NCBI RefSeq assembly: GCF_001314995.1
Contig: NZ_CP012938.1
Span: 806,001-870,000, forward strand
Direction: 5' to 3'
DNA from: Bacteroides ovatus
Lineage (GTDB): Bacteria > Bacteroidota > Bacteroidia > Bacteroidales > Bacteroidaceae
DNA: 64,000 nt
Shown here: positions 9,501 to 25,437 of the stretch, piece after piece
Layout of the letters: the number at the start of each line of letters is the position of its first letter
Numbering within the stretch: the stretch's first letter is position 1
Translations under genes and position numbers: made by a program
The notes under the pieces: model-generated
Seen by the model: only the letters and a program-made list of their open reading frames with translations
Database searches by the model: none
What the model was told of the DNA's origin: nothing

Positions 9501-10778
9501 TACAGCAATTGTGATTCTGTATTGCTATACAACGATCTGACAAATGAAAAGGCAACCTTCCTCGGACGTAAAAAGAACAACGGAACAGGCACTCATTTTA
9601 TGTGGGAAAACCGGGATATTCGTTATAACGTACTTCGTGCAGTAGGATATTATAAAGGTAAACCAGTAGCAGAAGACCTGATCCTATTGAATGGTCTGGA
9701 GCAAGCCCCTAACTTCGAACTTCTTTATCAGGATGATAAAAAGATATTGAAAGGAGAGGCAGGATATAATTATCTGTATCGTCTCAACTGTGGAGGGGAT
9801 GATTATACAGATAGTTTCGGACAGCTCTGGTTGCAGGACAATACGAATTATTCCTGTTCATGGGCGGAGAATTTCAAGGATCTGAATCCTTATCTTGCCA
9901 GTCAACGTACCACCAATGATCCGATTCATGGCACTCGTGACTGGACGTTATTCCAACATTTCCGCTTCGGACGTCATCAGCTGAAATATCGTTTCCCTGT
10001 GGCAGACGGAACATATCGTATTGAACTGTATTTCACAGAGCCTTGGCATGGCACGGGCGGAAGCGCTTCTGCCGACTGTGAAGGACTGCGCATATTCGAT
10101 GTTGCCGTGAATGATTCTGTTGTATTAGATGACTTGGATATTTGGGCTGAAAGCGGTCACGATGGAGTTTGTAAGAAAGTGGTATATGCCACAGTGAAAG
10201 GTGGGATGTTGAAAATTCATTTCCCGGAAGTGAAAGCAGGACAAGCCTTGATTTCAGGCATTGCTATCGCCAGCACAGATCAGGAACTGAAACCGAAGAT
10301 ATTCCCTGCATCCGGTTGGAGTTGGGAAAAGGCGGATAAGGAAGTGATGGAAAAGACTCCGAAAGAGTTGCTTCCGGAAGACAAAAATGCTCGTGTCAGT
10401 ATATCATACGAAGCGGAAATGGCTGTACTGAAAGGCAAATTTCAAAAGAAAGAACATCGCAAACAGATCGGAGTGTTTTTTGGTAAAGGAAAAGGCAACA
10501 GCATTGAATGGAATGTTTCTACCGGGTTGGCACAAGTGTACGCGCTTCGCTTTAAATATATGAACACTACCGGAAAGCCAATACCTGTCTTGATGAAATT
10601 CATTGATTCAAAAGGAGTGGTATTGAAAGAGGACATATTGAACTTCCCGGAAACACCGGATAAATGGAAGATGATGAGCACCACTACCGGAACCTTTATC
10701 AATGCCGGACATTACAAAGTATTACTTTCGGCAGAAAATATGGACGGAATTGCTTTTGATGCATTGGATATTCAATAA
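6579..10778 (+). CDS. GH137 beta-L-arabinofuranosidase / GH2 fusion
   Basis: A 1399-residue two-enzyme protein with a signal peptide ending near YAQ. Residues about 25-370 form a propeller-like domain of the GH32/43/GH137 sort. Residues about 385-870 are a GH2 enzyme (sugar-binding, Ig-like, barrel) with acid/base Glu773 in QNES and nucleophile Glu843 in NGEYG. A malectin-like domain (about 1060-1240) and a CBM6/35-like domain (about 1270-1399) follow. From memory this matches BT0996, whose front half is the founding GH137 that removes L-Araf from RG-II chain B and whose GH2 half is a beta-glucuronidase. It follows the GH138-type gene after R1 with no clear promoter of its own, so it is probably co-transcribed. 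Architecture is certain; the precise sugars are inferred. Confidence 0.8.
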   Translation: MKKLLLAVFSITATFSLYAQREVPQERMEQIYEEVKTPYKYGLAVAPADNFHKIDCPTVFRQGDKWLMTYVVYNGKGGTDGRGYETWIAESDNLLEWRTLGRILSYRDEKWDCNQRGGFPALPDMEWGGSYELQTYKGRHWMTYIGGEGTGYEAVKAPLYVGLAWTKGDISTAHEWESLDKPILSIHDKDAQWWEKLTQYKSTVYWDKDKTLGAPFVMYYNAGGRHPETDLKGERVGIALSKDMKTWKRYSGNPVFAHEADGTITGDAHIQKMGDVYVMFYFSAFEPSRKYKAFNTFAASYDLVNWTDWKGADLIIPSKNYDELFAHKSYVVKHDGVVYHFYCAVNNAEQRGIAIATSKPMGRSTVRFPKPEIKNRRQITTLNEDWKTWITEATHLKGNFMMRAKTVNIPHNWDDYYGYRQLTHGNLHGTAMYVKDFTADVKSGKRYFLRFDGVGTYATITVNGKNFGRHPIGRTTLTLDVTDELKQGVNRLEVKAEHPEMIADMPWVCGGCSSEWGFSEGSQPLGIFRPVVLEVTDEIRIEPFGVHIWNDEKAANVFVETEVKNYSKTTETVELVNKLSNADGKQVFRLVEKVTLAPGEMKVIRQQAPVENPVLWNTENPYLYKLASMIKRDTKTTDEISTPFGIRTISWPVKRNDGDGRFYLNGKPVFINGVCEYEHQFGQSHAFSNEQVAARVKQIRAAGFNAFRDAHQPHHLDYQKYWDEEGILFWTQFSAHVWYDTPEFRENFKKLLRQWVKERRNSPSVVMWGLQNESTLPREFAQECSDIIREMDPTAKTMRVITTCNGGEGTDWNVIQNWSGTYGGDVTKYGRELSQTNQLLNGEYGAWRSIDLHTEPGDFQVNGVWSEDRMCQLMETKIRLAEQAKDSVCGQFQWIYSSHDNPGRRQPDEAYRKIDKVGPFNYKGLVTPWEEPLDVYYMYRANYVPAAKDPMVYLVSHTWANRFEKGRRRATIEAYSNCDSVLLYNDLTNEKATFLGRKKNNGTGTHFMWENRDIRYNVLRAVGYYKGKPVAEDLILLNGLEQAPNFELLYQDDKKILKGEAGYNYLYRLNCGGDDYTDSFGQLWLQDNTNYSCSWAENFKDLNPYLASQRTTNDPIHGTRDWTLFQHFRFGRHQLKYRFPVADGTYRIELYFTEPWHGTGGSASADCEGLRIFDVAVNDSVVLDDLDIWAESGHDGVCKKVVYATVKGGMLKIHFPEVKAGQALISGIAIASTDQELKPKIFPASGWSWEKADKEVMEKTPKELLPEDKNARVSISYEAEMAVLKGKFQKKEHRKQIGVFFGKGKGNSIEWNVSTGLAQVYALRFKYMNTTGKPIPVLMKFIDSKGVVLKEDILNFPETPDKWKMMSTTTGTFINAGHYKVLLSAENMDGIAFDALDIQ

Positions 10779-10780
10779 AT

Positions 10781-10832
10781 AAAAAACGGGACACTTGGAA
10801 GTATACATAACTTTTCAGTGTCCCATTATTAT
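10781..10832. terminator. Bidirectional hairpin between convergent genes
   Basis: GGGACACT (10788-10795) pairs with AGTGTCCC (10817-10824). T-rich sequence follows on the plus strand, and the A run at 10781-10786 gives a T run on the minus strand. It serves the GH137-GH2 gene and the TlpA-like gene, which converge here. Confidence 0.75.
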
Positions 10833-10840
10833 TTCTTTCT

Positions 10841-15811
<4,971 letters not shown>

Positions 15812-15820
15812 TAGCAATAA

Positions 15821-18697
<2,877 letters not shown>

Positions 18698-18708
18698 ATG
18701 AATCATAT

Positions 18709-18743
18709 AAAGGTATCCACATTGCGTTAGGTACCTTTTTTAT
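18709..18743 (+). terminator. Hairpin terminator after the GH2 operon
   Basis: AAAGGTA (18709-18715) pairs with TACCTTT (18732-18738), followed by a run of T. It separates the GH2 pair from the two-component genes. Confidence 0.65.
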
Positions 18744-18797
18744 TTGGCCTTCTCACCGATTTTTCAAGGAAAAAGGCTATAAGTGGGGAATAATCAT

Positions 18798-18805
18798 TAT
18801 TTTTG
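18798..18805 (+). promoter_or_regulatory. -7 box of the response-regulator/kinase operon
   Basis: TATTTTTG matches TAnnTTTG and lies 37 bases before the ATG at 18843. No convincing -33 element is visible. Confidence 0.45.
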
Positions 18806-18842
18806 TTTCGTTTTATACATTCAGATTAATGAATTCTTTCCT

Positions 18843-19529
18843 ATGTACACAATACTAATTATAGAAGATGAACCCCGGGTTGCAAGTTTGCTGATGAACG
18901 GACTGGAGGAAAATGGCTATCAGACAATGGTGGCTTATGACGGACTAATGGGGTTACGGCTTTTCCAGACGCACACATTCGATCTGGTTATATCTGACAT
19001 CGTTTTGCCTAAGATGGACGGATTTGAACTGGCGAAAGAAATTCGCAAAACCAATCCCCATATCCCTATATTGATGTTGACGGCATTAGGATCGACGAAC
19101 GATAAACTGGACGGTTTCGATGCCGGTGCAGACGATTACATGGTGAAACCTTTTGATTTCAGAGAGTTAAATGCCAGAATCAAAGTGCTGTTGAAACGTG
19201 TGGCGGGTAATGCACAGGAATTGCCGCAGGAACTTGTCTATGCAGATTTGCGTATTGACCTTCAACGTAAAGACGTAGAACGAAACAGCATATCCATAAA
19301 ACTTTCTCCTAAGGAATACAACTTACTGTTATATATGGTAGAAAATGCCGAAAGAGTATTGAGCAGGGTTGAAATAGCAGAAAAAGTATGGAACACCCAT
19401 TTTGATACAGGAACGAATTTCATAGATGTATATATCAACTATCTCCGCAAAAAGATAGACAGGGACTTTGAACCGAAACTTATTCATACCAAAGCCGGAA
19501 TGGGATTCATACTGACCGATAAATTATGA
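18843..19529 (+). CDS. OmpR/PhoB-type response regulator
   Basis: A 228-residue regulator. The receiver domain begins TILIIEDEPRV, with phospho-acceptor Asp52 (ISDIVLPKMDG) and the conserved Lys in MVKPF. The C-terminal winged helix (about 130-226) ends with the usual VWNTHFDTGTNFIDVYINYLRKK-type recognition segment. I use the ATG at 18843, which begins the receiver fold; an in-frame extension upstream would be untemplated by the fold and overlaps the promoter region. It overlaps the kinase gene by four bases (ATGA), so translation is coupled. Likely target: four TCTAA(T/C) repeats at 11-base spacing before the Mg2+ ATPase gene, the classic binding geometry of this family. Confidence 0.93.
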   Translation: MYTILIIEDEPRVASLLMNGLEENGYQTMVAYDGLMGLRLFQTHTFDLVISDIVLPKMDGFELAKEIRKTNPHIPILMLTALGSTNDKLDGFDAGADDYMVKPFDFRELNARIKVLLKRVAGNAQELPQELVYADLRIDLQRKDVERNSISIKLSPKEYNLLLYMVENAERVLSRVEIAEKVWNTHFDTGTNFIDVYINYLRKKIDRDFEPKLIHTKAGMGFILTDKL

Positions 19530-20893
19530 AAATCAGAACAACGTTGACTCTACAATATGCAGGGCTTACAGCTGCGGTATTTTTCGTATTTGTCATGGCG
19601 GTCTACTATGTCAGTGAACATTCGCGTAGTAATGCTTTCTTTCGTAATCTTCAAAGTGAAGCTATAACCAAAGCACATTTATTCCTTAAAAATCAAGTAG
19701 ATGCCAAAACCATGCAGTCTATATACCTGAATAATCAGAAGTTTATTGATGAAGTAGAGGTTGCCGTCTATACAACAGATTTTAAAATATTATATCACGA
19801 CGCTCTGCAAAACGATATTGTCAAAGAAACACCGGAGATGATAAAGCGTATTTTACAGCGGAAGAACATCAATTTCTATGTAGATGAATATCAGGCTATA
19901 GGACTGGTGTATCCGTTTGAGGGCAAAGACTATGTGGTTACCGCCGCAGCCTACGACGGTTATGGATACGCCAACCGGGATGCGCTAAGAAACATGCTCA
20001 TTCTCCTATTTATCGGTGGATTGAGCGTATTGGTGGTTGTGGGGTATATCCTGTCTCGAAGCACTTTAAAACCGATACGTAATATAGTGAAAGAAGCGGA
20101 AAAAATCACAGCATCGCATATTGATAAAAGATTGCCTGTAAAAAATGAACAGGATGAACTGGGAGAATTGAGTACGACATTCAATGCATTGTTGGAGCGC
20201 CTGGAAAAGTCTTTCAATTCACAAAAGATGTTCGTCAGTAATGTATCTCATGAATTACGTACTCCTATGGCAGCCCTTACAGCTGAACTGGATTTAGCTT
20301 TATTGAAAGAACGGAGTTCCGAGCAATATCAGATAGCTATCGGCAATGCACTGCAGGATTCTCACAGGATTGTAAACCTGATCGACGGATTGTTGAATTT
20401 GGCAAAAGCCGACTATCAGTCGGAACAGATAACAATGGATGAAGTCCGTTTGGACGAGTTGTTGCTGGATGCCAGAGAACTGGTATTAAAAGCCCATCCG
20501 GATTATCACATCGAATTAGTATTTGAGCAGGAAGCCGAAGAAGATAATGTGTTGACGGTAATCGGGAATAGCTATTTGCTGACTACCGCTTTTGTGAATT
20601 TAATAGAGAATAACTGCAAATATTCTTCCAACCGAACTTCGTCAGTCTTGATAGCCTATTGGGAGCAATGGGCAATCATCCGCCTGTCAGATACCGGTGT
20701 AGGCATGTCTGATACAGATAAAGAAAACCTGTTTACACTGTTTTATCGCGGAGAAAACAAGAATATTGCTCCCGGAAATGGTATAGGTATGGCCTTGACA
20801 CAAAAGATCATCCACCTTCACAAAGGCGAACTTACCGTATCTTCCCATAAGGATGAGGGCACTACCTTTGTGGTGAAGCTCCCGCATATCTAA
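19526..20893 (+). CDS. Membrane sensor histidine kinase, partner of the OmpR-type regulator
   Basis: A 455-residue inner-membrane kinase. Membrane segments lie at about 10-28 and 154-174, enclosing a periplasmic sensor of about 125 residues. A HAMP linker (about 175-230), HisKA with His242 (SHELRTP) and HATPase_c (DTGVGM, GNGIGMAL) follow. It is co-translated with the regulator at 18843 and followed by the repeat array that precedes mgtA, so it probably senses Mg2+ or a related envelope signal and controls Mg2+ import, as PhoQ does in enterics. That ligand is inference from context. The arrangement regulator-kinase-transporter is compact, with 120 bases before mgtA. Confidence 0.92.
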   Translation: MKIRTTLTLQYAGLTAAVFFVFVMAVYYVSEHSRSNAFFRNLQSEAITKAHLFLKNQVDAKTMQSIYLNNQKFIDEVEVAVYTTDFKILYHDALQNDIVKETPEMIKRILQRKNINFYVDEYQAIGLVYPFEGKDYVVTAAAYDGYGYANRDALRNMLILLFIGGLSVLVVVGYILSRSTLKPIRNIVKEAEKITASHIDKRLPVKNEQDELGELSTTFNALLERLEKSFNSQKMFVSNVSHELRTPMAALTAELDLALLKERSSEQYQIAIGNALQDSHRIVNLIDGLLNLAKADYQSEQITMDEVRLDELLLDARELVLKAHPDYHIELVFEQEAEEDNVLTVIGNSYLLTTAFVNLIENNCKYSSNRTSSVLIAYWEQWAIIRLSDTGVGMSDTDKENLFTLFYRGENKNIAPGNGIGMALTQKIIHLHKGELTVSSHKDEGTTFVVKLPHI

Positions 20894-20898
20894 GAAAT

Positions 20899-20937
20899 TC
20901 TAATCGTTTTCTAATACCACTCTAATCATTCTCTAAC
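20899..20937 (+). promoter_or_regulatory. Response-regulator operator: four TCTAA(T/C) repeats at 11-base spacing
   Basis: TCTAAT at 20899, 20910 and 20921 and TCTAAC at 20932 start exactly 11 bases apart. This is one helical turn, the geometry of PhoB/OmpR-type sites. The array ends 22 bases before the -7 box at 20960, replacing the -33 element, as expected of an activated promoter. Confidence 0.75.
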
Positions 20938-20959
20938 AGCTTCCCGGTGAAGTCCTCCT

Positions 20960-20967
20960 TACTTTTG
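20960..20967 (+). promoter_or_regulatory. -7 box of mgtA
   Basis: TACTTTTG fits TAnnTTTG and lies 46 bases before the ATG at 21014, directly downstream of the four-repeat operator. Confidence 0.65.
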
Positions 20968-21013
20968 CATCGAATTAATAAATGCAGTTAGTAACTAAAA
21001 AAAATTAGAGATT

Positions 21014-23665
21014 ATGGTATGGAAGAAAAAACTGCGTTCACCACAGTACACATTCAATTCAGAGAAAGTATTTTTGGTTGCCACACAACCCGGTAAGTCA
21101 ATCTATTCATACTTGCAAACAACCAAGCTTGGATTAACACAGGGAGAAGTGCAGGAGCGACAATCCATTTATGGAAGAAACGAAGTGGTACATGAACAGA
21201 AAAAGAATCCGTTTATCCTGTTTATCAAAACGTTTATCAATCCTTTCATTGGCGTTCTGACCGGGCTCGCCATAATATCCTTATTTTTGGATGTATTGAT
21301 GGCCGATCCTGGAGAGCAGGAATGGACGGGAGTCATTATCATCTCATCCATGGTGCTGTTCAGTGCTATCCTGCGTTTTTGGCAGGAATGGCGAGCAAGT
21401 GAGGCTACGGATTCTTTAATGAAAATGGTAAAAAACACATGTCTCGCCAAACGTGCGGGAGAGCATGAAGAAGAGATCGAGATTACGGAACTCGTCCCGG
21501 GGGATATCGTGTATTTGGCAGCTGGGGACATGGTTCCCGCTGATATTCGGATCATCGATTCTAAAGACTTGTTTATCAGCCAGGCTTCATTGACAGGAGA
21601 GTCCGAACCGATAGAAAAGTTTCCGGAGGTACGGGGACAGCAGTTCCGAAAAGGAAGTGTCATTGAATTGGACAATATTTGTTATATGGGTTCTAATGTG
21701 ATAAGTGGTGCGGCAAAAGGAATCGTTTTTGAGACGGGGAACAAAACCTATCTGGGTACTATTGCAAAGAGCCTGGTCGGACATCGTGCCACTACAGCTT
21801 TTGACAAAGGCATTAGCAAGGTTAGCTTTTTGTTGATTCGCTTCATGCTGGTTATGGTTCCATTTGTATTTTTCGTGAATGGCTTTACGAAAGGAGACTG
21901 GTTCGAGGCTTTCATATTCGCCATATCCGTTGCGGTTGGTCTTACCCCGGAAATGTTACCAATGATTGTGACTGCCAACCTTTCCAAAGGAGCGATAGCC
22001 ATGTCCAAAAAGAAAACAATCGTAAAGAATCTCAATGCCATTCAGAATTTTGGAGCGATGGACATACTCTGCACTGACAAAACCGGTACATTGACTTGCG
22101 ATAAAATCGTATTGGAGAAATATATCAATGCAGATGGCAGTGACGACAACAGTAAACGTATTCTTCGTCATGCTTACTTCAACAGTTATTTCCAAACCGG
22201 TTTAAGGAACCTGATGGATAAAGCGATTCTTTCTCATGTAAGAGATTTGAGTCTGGAACATTTGAAGGATGACTACACCAAAGTGGATGAAATACCTTTC
22301 GACTTTACGCGCAGAAGAATGTCTGTTGTAATAGAAGACAGGCAGGGAAAGCGGCAAATCATCACCAAAGGAGCGGTAGAAGAGGTTCTCGATGTCTGTT
22401 CCTATGCCGAGTTCAACGGGCAGATTCATCCCTTGACTGATGCCTTGAAAATCAAAGCAAAGATGATTAGTGAAGAAATGAATCAGCAGGGGATGAGGGT
22501 ATTGGCAGTCTCCCAAAAAAGTTTTATCGAGAAAGATTGTAATTTCGCCATCGAAGATGAAAAAGAAATGGTATTGATCGGGTATCTTGCTTTTCTTGAT
22601 CCTCCGAAACCTTCTGCTGCCGAAGCCATCGAACAATTATATGCGCATGGAGTAGCAGTTAAAATTCTATCGGGAGACAATGATATTGTAGTGAAAGCTA
22701 TTGCACGACAGGTAGGAATTGACACCAGTCATTTTCTTACGGGGATAGAAATAGAAAATATGGACGAAACAGCATTGAAAGAAGCGGTAAAGGATACCAC
22801 TTTATTTTCAAAACTGACTCCATTACAAAAGACGCAAATCATCTCTCTGTTGCAGGGACAAGGGAATACGGTGGGATTCCTGGGAGATGGAATCAATGAT
22901 GCAGGTGCATTACGTCAGTCGGACATTGGTATATCAGTCGATTCTGCTGTGGATATAGCCAAAGAAAGCGCAGATATTATCTTGTTGGAAAAAGATTTGA
23001 TGGTATTGGAAGATGGAGTGCTTGAAGGAAGAAAGACATTCGGCAATATCAATAAGTACATCAAGATGACTGCCAGTTCCAATTTTGGTAATATGTTCAG
23101 TGTGATGTTTGCCAGTGCATTCCTGCCGTTTCTACCCATGATGCCGATACATCTATTAATCCAGAACTTGTTGTATGACATATCGCAAACCACCATTCCT
23201 TTTGACCGTATGGACCCGGAGTTCCTGAAGAAACCCCGTAAATGGGATGCGTCCGATCTAAGTCGTTTTATGATTTATGTAGGTCCCATCAGTTCTATCT
23301 TTGATATTATAACGTATCTGGTTATGTGGTACGTATTTAGCTGCAACAGCCCCGAACATCAGACACTGTTTCAGACCGGATGGTTTGTGGAAGGTTTGTT
23401 ATCACAGACATTGATTGTCCACATGATACGTACCCGCAAGATACCGTTCATACAAAGCCGTGCCACATGGCCTGTAATGGGACTGACCTTCTTAATCATG
23501 GCAATAGGTATTCTTATTCCTTTCACCGCTTTCGGGCGTTCCATCGGATTGACAGCTCTTCCTTTGAGCTATTTCCCCTGGCTGGTTGGGATTTTGCTCT
23601 CTTATTGCATTTTGACGCAGATCGTGAAGAATTGGTATATTAAGAAGTTTGTGCGCTGGTTATAA
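21014..23665 (+). CDS. mgtA: Magnesium-translocating P-type ATPase
   Basis: An 883-residue P3B-type ATPase that imports Mg2+ at the cost of ATP. The cation-ATPase N-terminal domain covers about 25-95, and the first membrane pair is near 65-125. The actuator loop contains LTGES, the phosphorylated Asp355 is in CTDKTGTLT, and the hinge is GDGINDAGALRQSD. The C-terminal membrane bundle begins with NMFSVMFASAFLPFLPMMPIHLLIQNLLYD, typical of MgtA/MgtB rather than Ca2+ pumps. Length agrees with the family (about 900). It is controlled by the adjacent two-component pair through the repeat array at 20899-20937 (inferred) and ends before a strong hairpin. Confidence 0.93.
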   Translation: MVWKKKLRSPQYTFNSEKVFLVATQPGKSIYSYLQTTKLGLTQGEVQERQSIYGRNEVVHEQKKNPFILFIKTFINPFIGVLTGLAIISLFLDVLMADPGEQEWTGVIIISSMVLFSAILRFWQEWRASEATDSLMKMVKNTCLAKRAGEHEEEIEITELVPGDIVYLAAGDMVPADIRIIDSKDLFISQASLTGESEPIEKFPEVRGQQFRKGSVIELDNICYMGSNVISGAAKGIVFETGNKTYLGTIAKSLVGHRATTAFDKGISKVSFLLIRFMLVMVPFVFFVNGFTKGDWFEAFIFAISVAVGLTPEMLPMIVTANLSKGAIAMSKKKTIVKNLNAIQNFGAMDILCTDKTGTLTCDKIVLEKYINADGSDDNSKRILRHAYFNSYFQTGLRNLMDKAILSHVRDLSLEHLKDDYTKVDEIPFDFTRRRMSVVIEDRQGKRQIITKGAVEEVLDVCSYAEFNGQIHPLTDALKIKAKMISEEMNQQGMRVLAVSQKSFIEKDCNFAIEDEKEMVLIGYLAFLDPPKPSAAEAIEQLYAHGVAVKILSGDNDIVVKAIARQVGIDTSHFLTGIEIENMDETALKEAVKDTTLFSKLTPLQKTQIISLLQGQGNTVGFLGDGINDAGALRQSDIGISVDSAVDIAKESADIILLEKDLMVLEDGVLEGRKTFGNINKYIKMTASSNFGNMFSVMFASAFLPFLPMMPIHLLIQNLLYDISQTTIPFDRMDPEFLKKPRKWDASDLSRFMIYVGPISSIFDIITYLVMWYVFSCNSPEHQTLFQTGWFVEGLLSQTLIVHMIRTRKIPFIQSRATWPVMGLTFLIMAIGILIPFTAFGRSIGLTALPLSYFPWLVGILLSYCILTQIVKNWYIKKFVRWL

Positions 23666-23742
23666 TCCACAGTATCATATTTTATTCAGAAATCATTAAG
23701 CGATAAATATCTAATATTTTCTTATATAGAATATTCTAACCT

Positions 23743-23782
23743 ACAAAAAAGACAAGGTTGATATTAACCTTGTCTTTTTTGT
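23743..23782. terminator. Strong bidirectional terminator between convergent genes
   Basis: A 17-base perfect inverted repeat (23743-23759 with 23766-23782) with a six-base loop. The stem is flanked by A and T runs so that it ends transcription from both sides. The last codons and stop of the DUF3990 gene form part of the stem. Confidence 0.88.
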
Positions 23783-24492
23783 AGCTCTCTCATTAATTCA
23801 TCTACAATATATGCATCGCTCATGAGATATAGATCTCCAAGTCGGTGGACAATGCGCTGGTAGCTTTCGCTATTATAAAATATATCAAGTGCCTGTAGAC
23901 TGGAAATATGCAGACGGGCAGCAAGAAGTTCTACAATGCTGTAATATTTGCCTTGCATTACAATATCAGCATTGGGGATTTCTTTTGAGAGAGATGGGAA
24001 AGGCAAAAGTATAGCATCCACAAAATGTAAGTGTTCGTCAATTACTTTTTGGTTCGTAATACAAATTTGATTGTTAGGCTCTTGATGAATCAAACGTGAC
24101 AACGCTTCTTCACGAGTGTAATCACCACGCATATAAAGGTCAATAGTACGTATCACACGGTCATCTGCTATACCGCCTTCTATTATGTCATAATCCTGCC
24201 ATATAACATTCCCTTGTCGACATGCTACAACAAAATCCAGCCAATGTGCATCGTAAGTGGTAAAGTGCAAATAATTAAAAGAAGAGTTGCGGCAGGCATC
24301 TATATCCAATGAATAAATATTGAGCCACACACTATTTTCATGGCGAATATCAGCTGTGCGAAGAGCCCAACGAACTGCCTGTTCCTTTAAATCAGTAAGA
24401 TAAAAGCCCACTCCGAAATCAAGATTCGGTCGGCATACGCCAGCTAATGGTTGTTCTACACGGTAAGTAGAACCATGATAAACAGTTAACAT
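23764..24492 (-). CDS. DUF3990 protein, probable ADP-ribosyltransferase toxin
   Basis: A 242-residue cytoplasmic protein. The start VYHGSTYRVEQP, then DFGVGFYLT, matches the DUF3990 family, which belongs to the ADP-ribosyltransferase-like fold: the HGS block and the Y-hydrophobic-T block would bind NAD+. The last third carries a helical segment (EIPNADIVMQGKYYSIVELLAARL). It overlaps the upstream DUF3791 gene by seven bases. This pairing of DUF3791 with DUF3990 recurs in Bacteroides and is commonly viewed as toxin-antitoxin-like. Which protein is modified is not known to me. An NAD+-dependent housekeeping role is the alternative. Confidence 0.75.
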   Translation of the reverse strand: MLTVYHGSTYRVEQPLAGVCRPNLDFGVGFYLTDLKEQAVRWALRTADIRHENSVWLNIYSLDIDACRNSSFNYLHFTTYDAHWLDFVVACRQGNVIWQDYDIIEGGIADDRVIRTIDLYMRGDYTREEALSRLIHQEPNNQICITNQKVIDEHLHFVDAILLPFPSLSKEIPNADIVMQGKYYSIVELLAARLHISSLQALDIFYNSESYQRIVHRLGDLYLMSDAYIVDELMRELQKRQG

Positions 24493-24767
24493 GACTTATC
24501 TCCTTTTTGCTGTGTCGAAACTTGAAAAGGACGATAATCTTCCGGTAACCATTGTGGATCACGATGATAGATATATTCTAATAAAGAATCTACTATGTAG
24601 GCTTTGCCTTGGGTATGCAAAGTATCATAAAAAGCATTTATATAGCCGTCTATAGCACCTAATTCTTTTAGTTTATTATATACATCCGCACTATAGCGTC
24701 CTAACCGTTCAGCTGTATTCTCTATACAATAGATAATAAACTCTAATTGTTTTTCTTTGAGGGTCAT
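24486..24767 (-). CDS. DUF3791 protein, probable antitoxin partner
   Basis: A 93-residue mostly helical cytoplasmic protein beginning LKEKQLEFIIYCIENTAERLG, with a YNKLKELGAIDGYI segment typical of DUF3791. It is the first gene of a two-gene operon with the DUF3990 protein (seven-base overlap). Small helical first gene plus putative NAD+-using enzyme is the usual antitoxin-toxin order, so neutralisation of the partner is inferred. It is transcribed from a good promoter at 24820-24850. Confidence 0.72.
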   Translation of the reverse strand: MTLKEKQLEFIIYCIENTAERLGRYSADVYNKLKELGAIDGYINAFYDTLHTQGKAYIVDSLLEYIYHRDPQWLPEDYRPFQVSTQQKGDKSC

Positions 24768-24819
24768 ATTATTTTCTCCTTTCTTATCTTAATCCATTAG
24801 CGAAAAAGATTAATATTAG

Positions 24820-24850
24820 CAAAGATAGAAAAGTTCCTTCTTTCTTCCAA
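24820..24850 (-). promoter_or_regulatory. Promoter of the DUF3791/DUF3990 operon
   Basis: On the minus strand TTG (24850-24848), 20 bases, then TATCTTTG (24827-24820). This is the best -33/-7 pair in the window by consensus and spacing. The -7 box lies 53 bases before the ATG at 24767. Confidence 0.7.
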
Positions 24851-24912
24851 TTAATTAGTATAGTATATCACGTTTCCTTATGGAATATTAAATCAAAATC
24901 AATATACTTTCA

Positions 24913-25437
24913 TTATAGTTTTATAGCTTTTTCTTCTTTCACCAATTTCCTCCATCTTTGAAATGCCCTCATCAGAGTTTCTTCCTGTACCAGTCCTACC
25001 ATTTCGTAGTGCTCTACGAATTGTTCTATTGACTTTTTAAACATCACTCCTTTATTAAACTTATTATCCAATAGAAAGGAATATAATTCCGCTTTCATCT
25101 CCGTTTCTATTTCCTTTTCTATAATCAATGCACTATCGTTTCCGATATAGTTATAGACTTCCGGATTCTTCCCATTACGCGGTTTGGGCAGTACAAAGCA
25201 AATATTCCCAATTTCTTTCCATGAAGTATTTTGCGGATGAGGGACAGATAGTTGATGAAGGAAGTGATAAACTGGAGTAATGTGGGAGAGATGGATAGGG
25301 ATAAGTCGTTTGGAAGAAGAAGGAGAAGGAGAGGAGGAATGAGACTGGTTCTCTGGATCGGGTTCTAAACTTTGTCGATATCGGACATACATATATCCAG
25401 CCAAATATGGCTTGATATTAATTGTAACTGTAACCAT
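24913..25437 (-). CDS. Hypothetical protein with Ser/Pro-rich linker and C-terminal helical domain
   Basis: I do not recognise a named family. With the ATG at 25437 the protein has 174 residues: a short beta-like start (VTVTINIKPYLAGYMYVRYR), a Ser/Pro/Lys-rich low-complexity stretch (about residues 30-45), a middle part ending in YNYIGNDSALIIEKEIE, and a helical end (AFQRWRKLVKEEKAIKL). Small Bacteroides proteins of this plan (an IKPYL start and a closing F/Y-x-RW motif) are common beside accessory genes, but I know no function. The in-frame region upstream of 25437 lacks family features and runs into palindromic sequence, so it is probably untranslated. No signal peptide; cytoplasmic. Confidence 0.55.
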   Translation of the reverse strand: MVTVTINIKPYLAGYMYVRYRQSLEPDPENQSHSSSPSPSSSKRLIPIHLSHITPVYHFLHQLSVPHPQNTSWKEIGNICFVLPKPRNGKNPEVYNYIGNDSALIIEKEIETEMKAELYSFLLDNKFNKGVMFKKSIEQFVEHYEMVGLVQEETLMRAFQRWRKLVKEEKAIKL

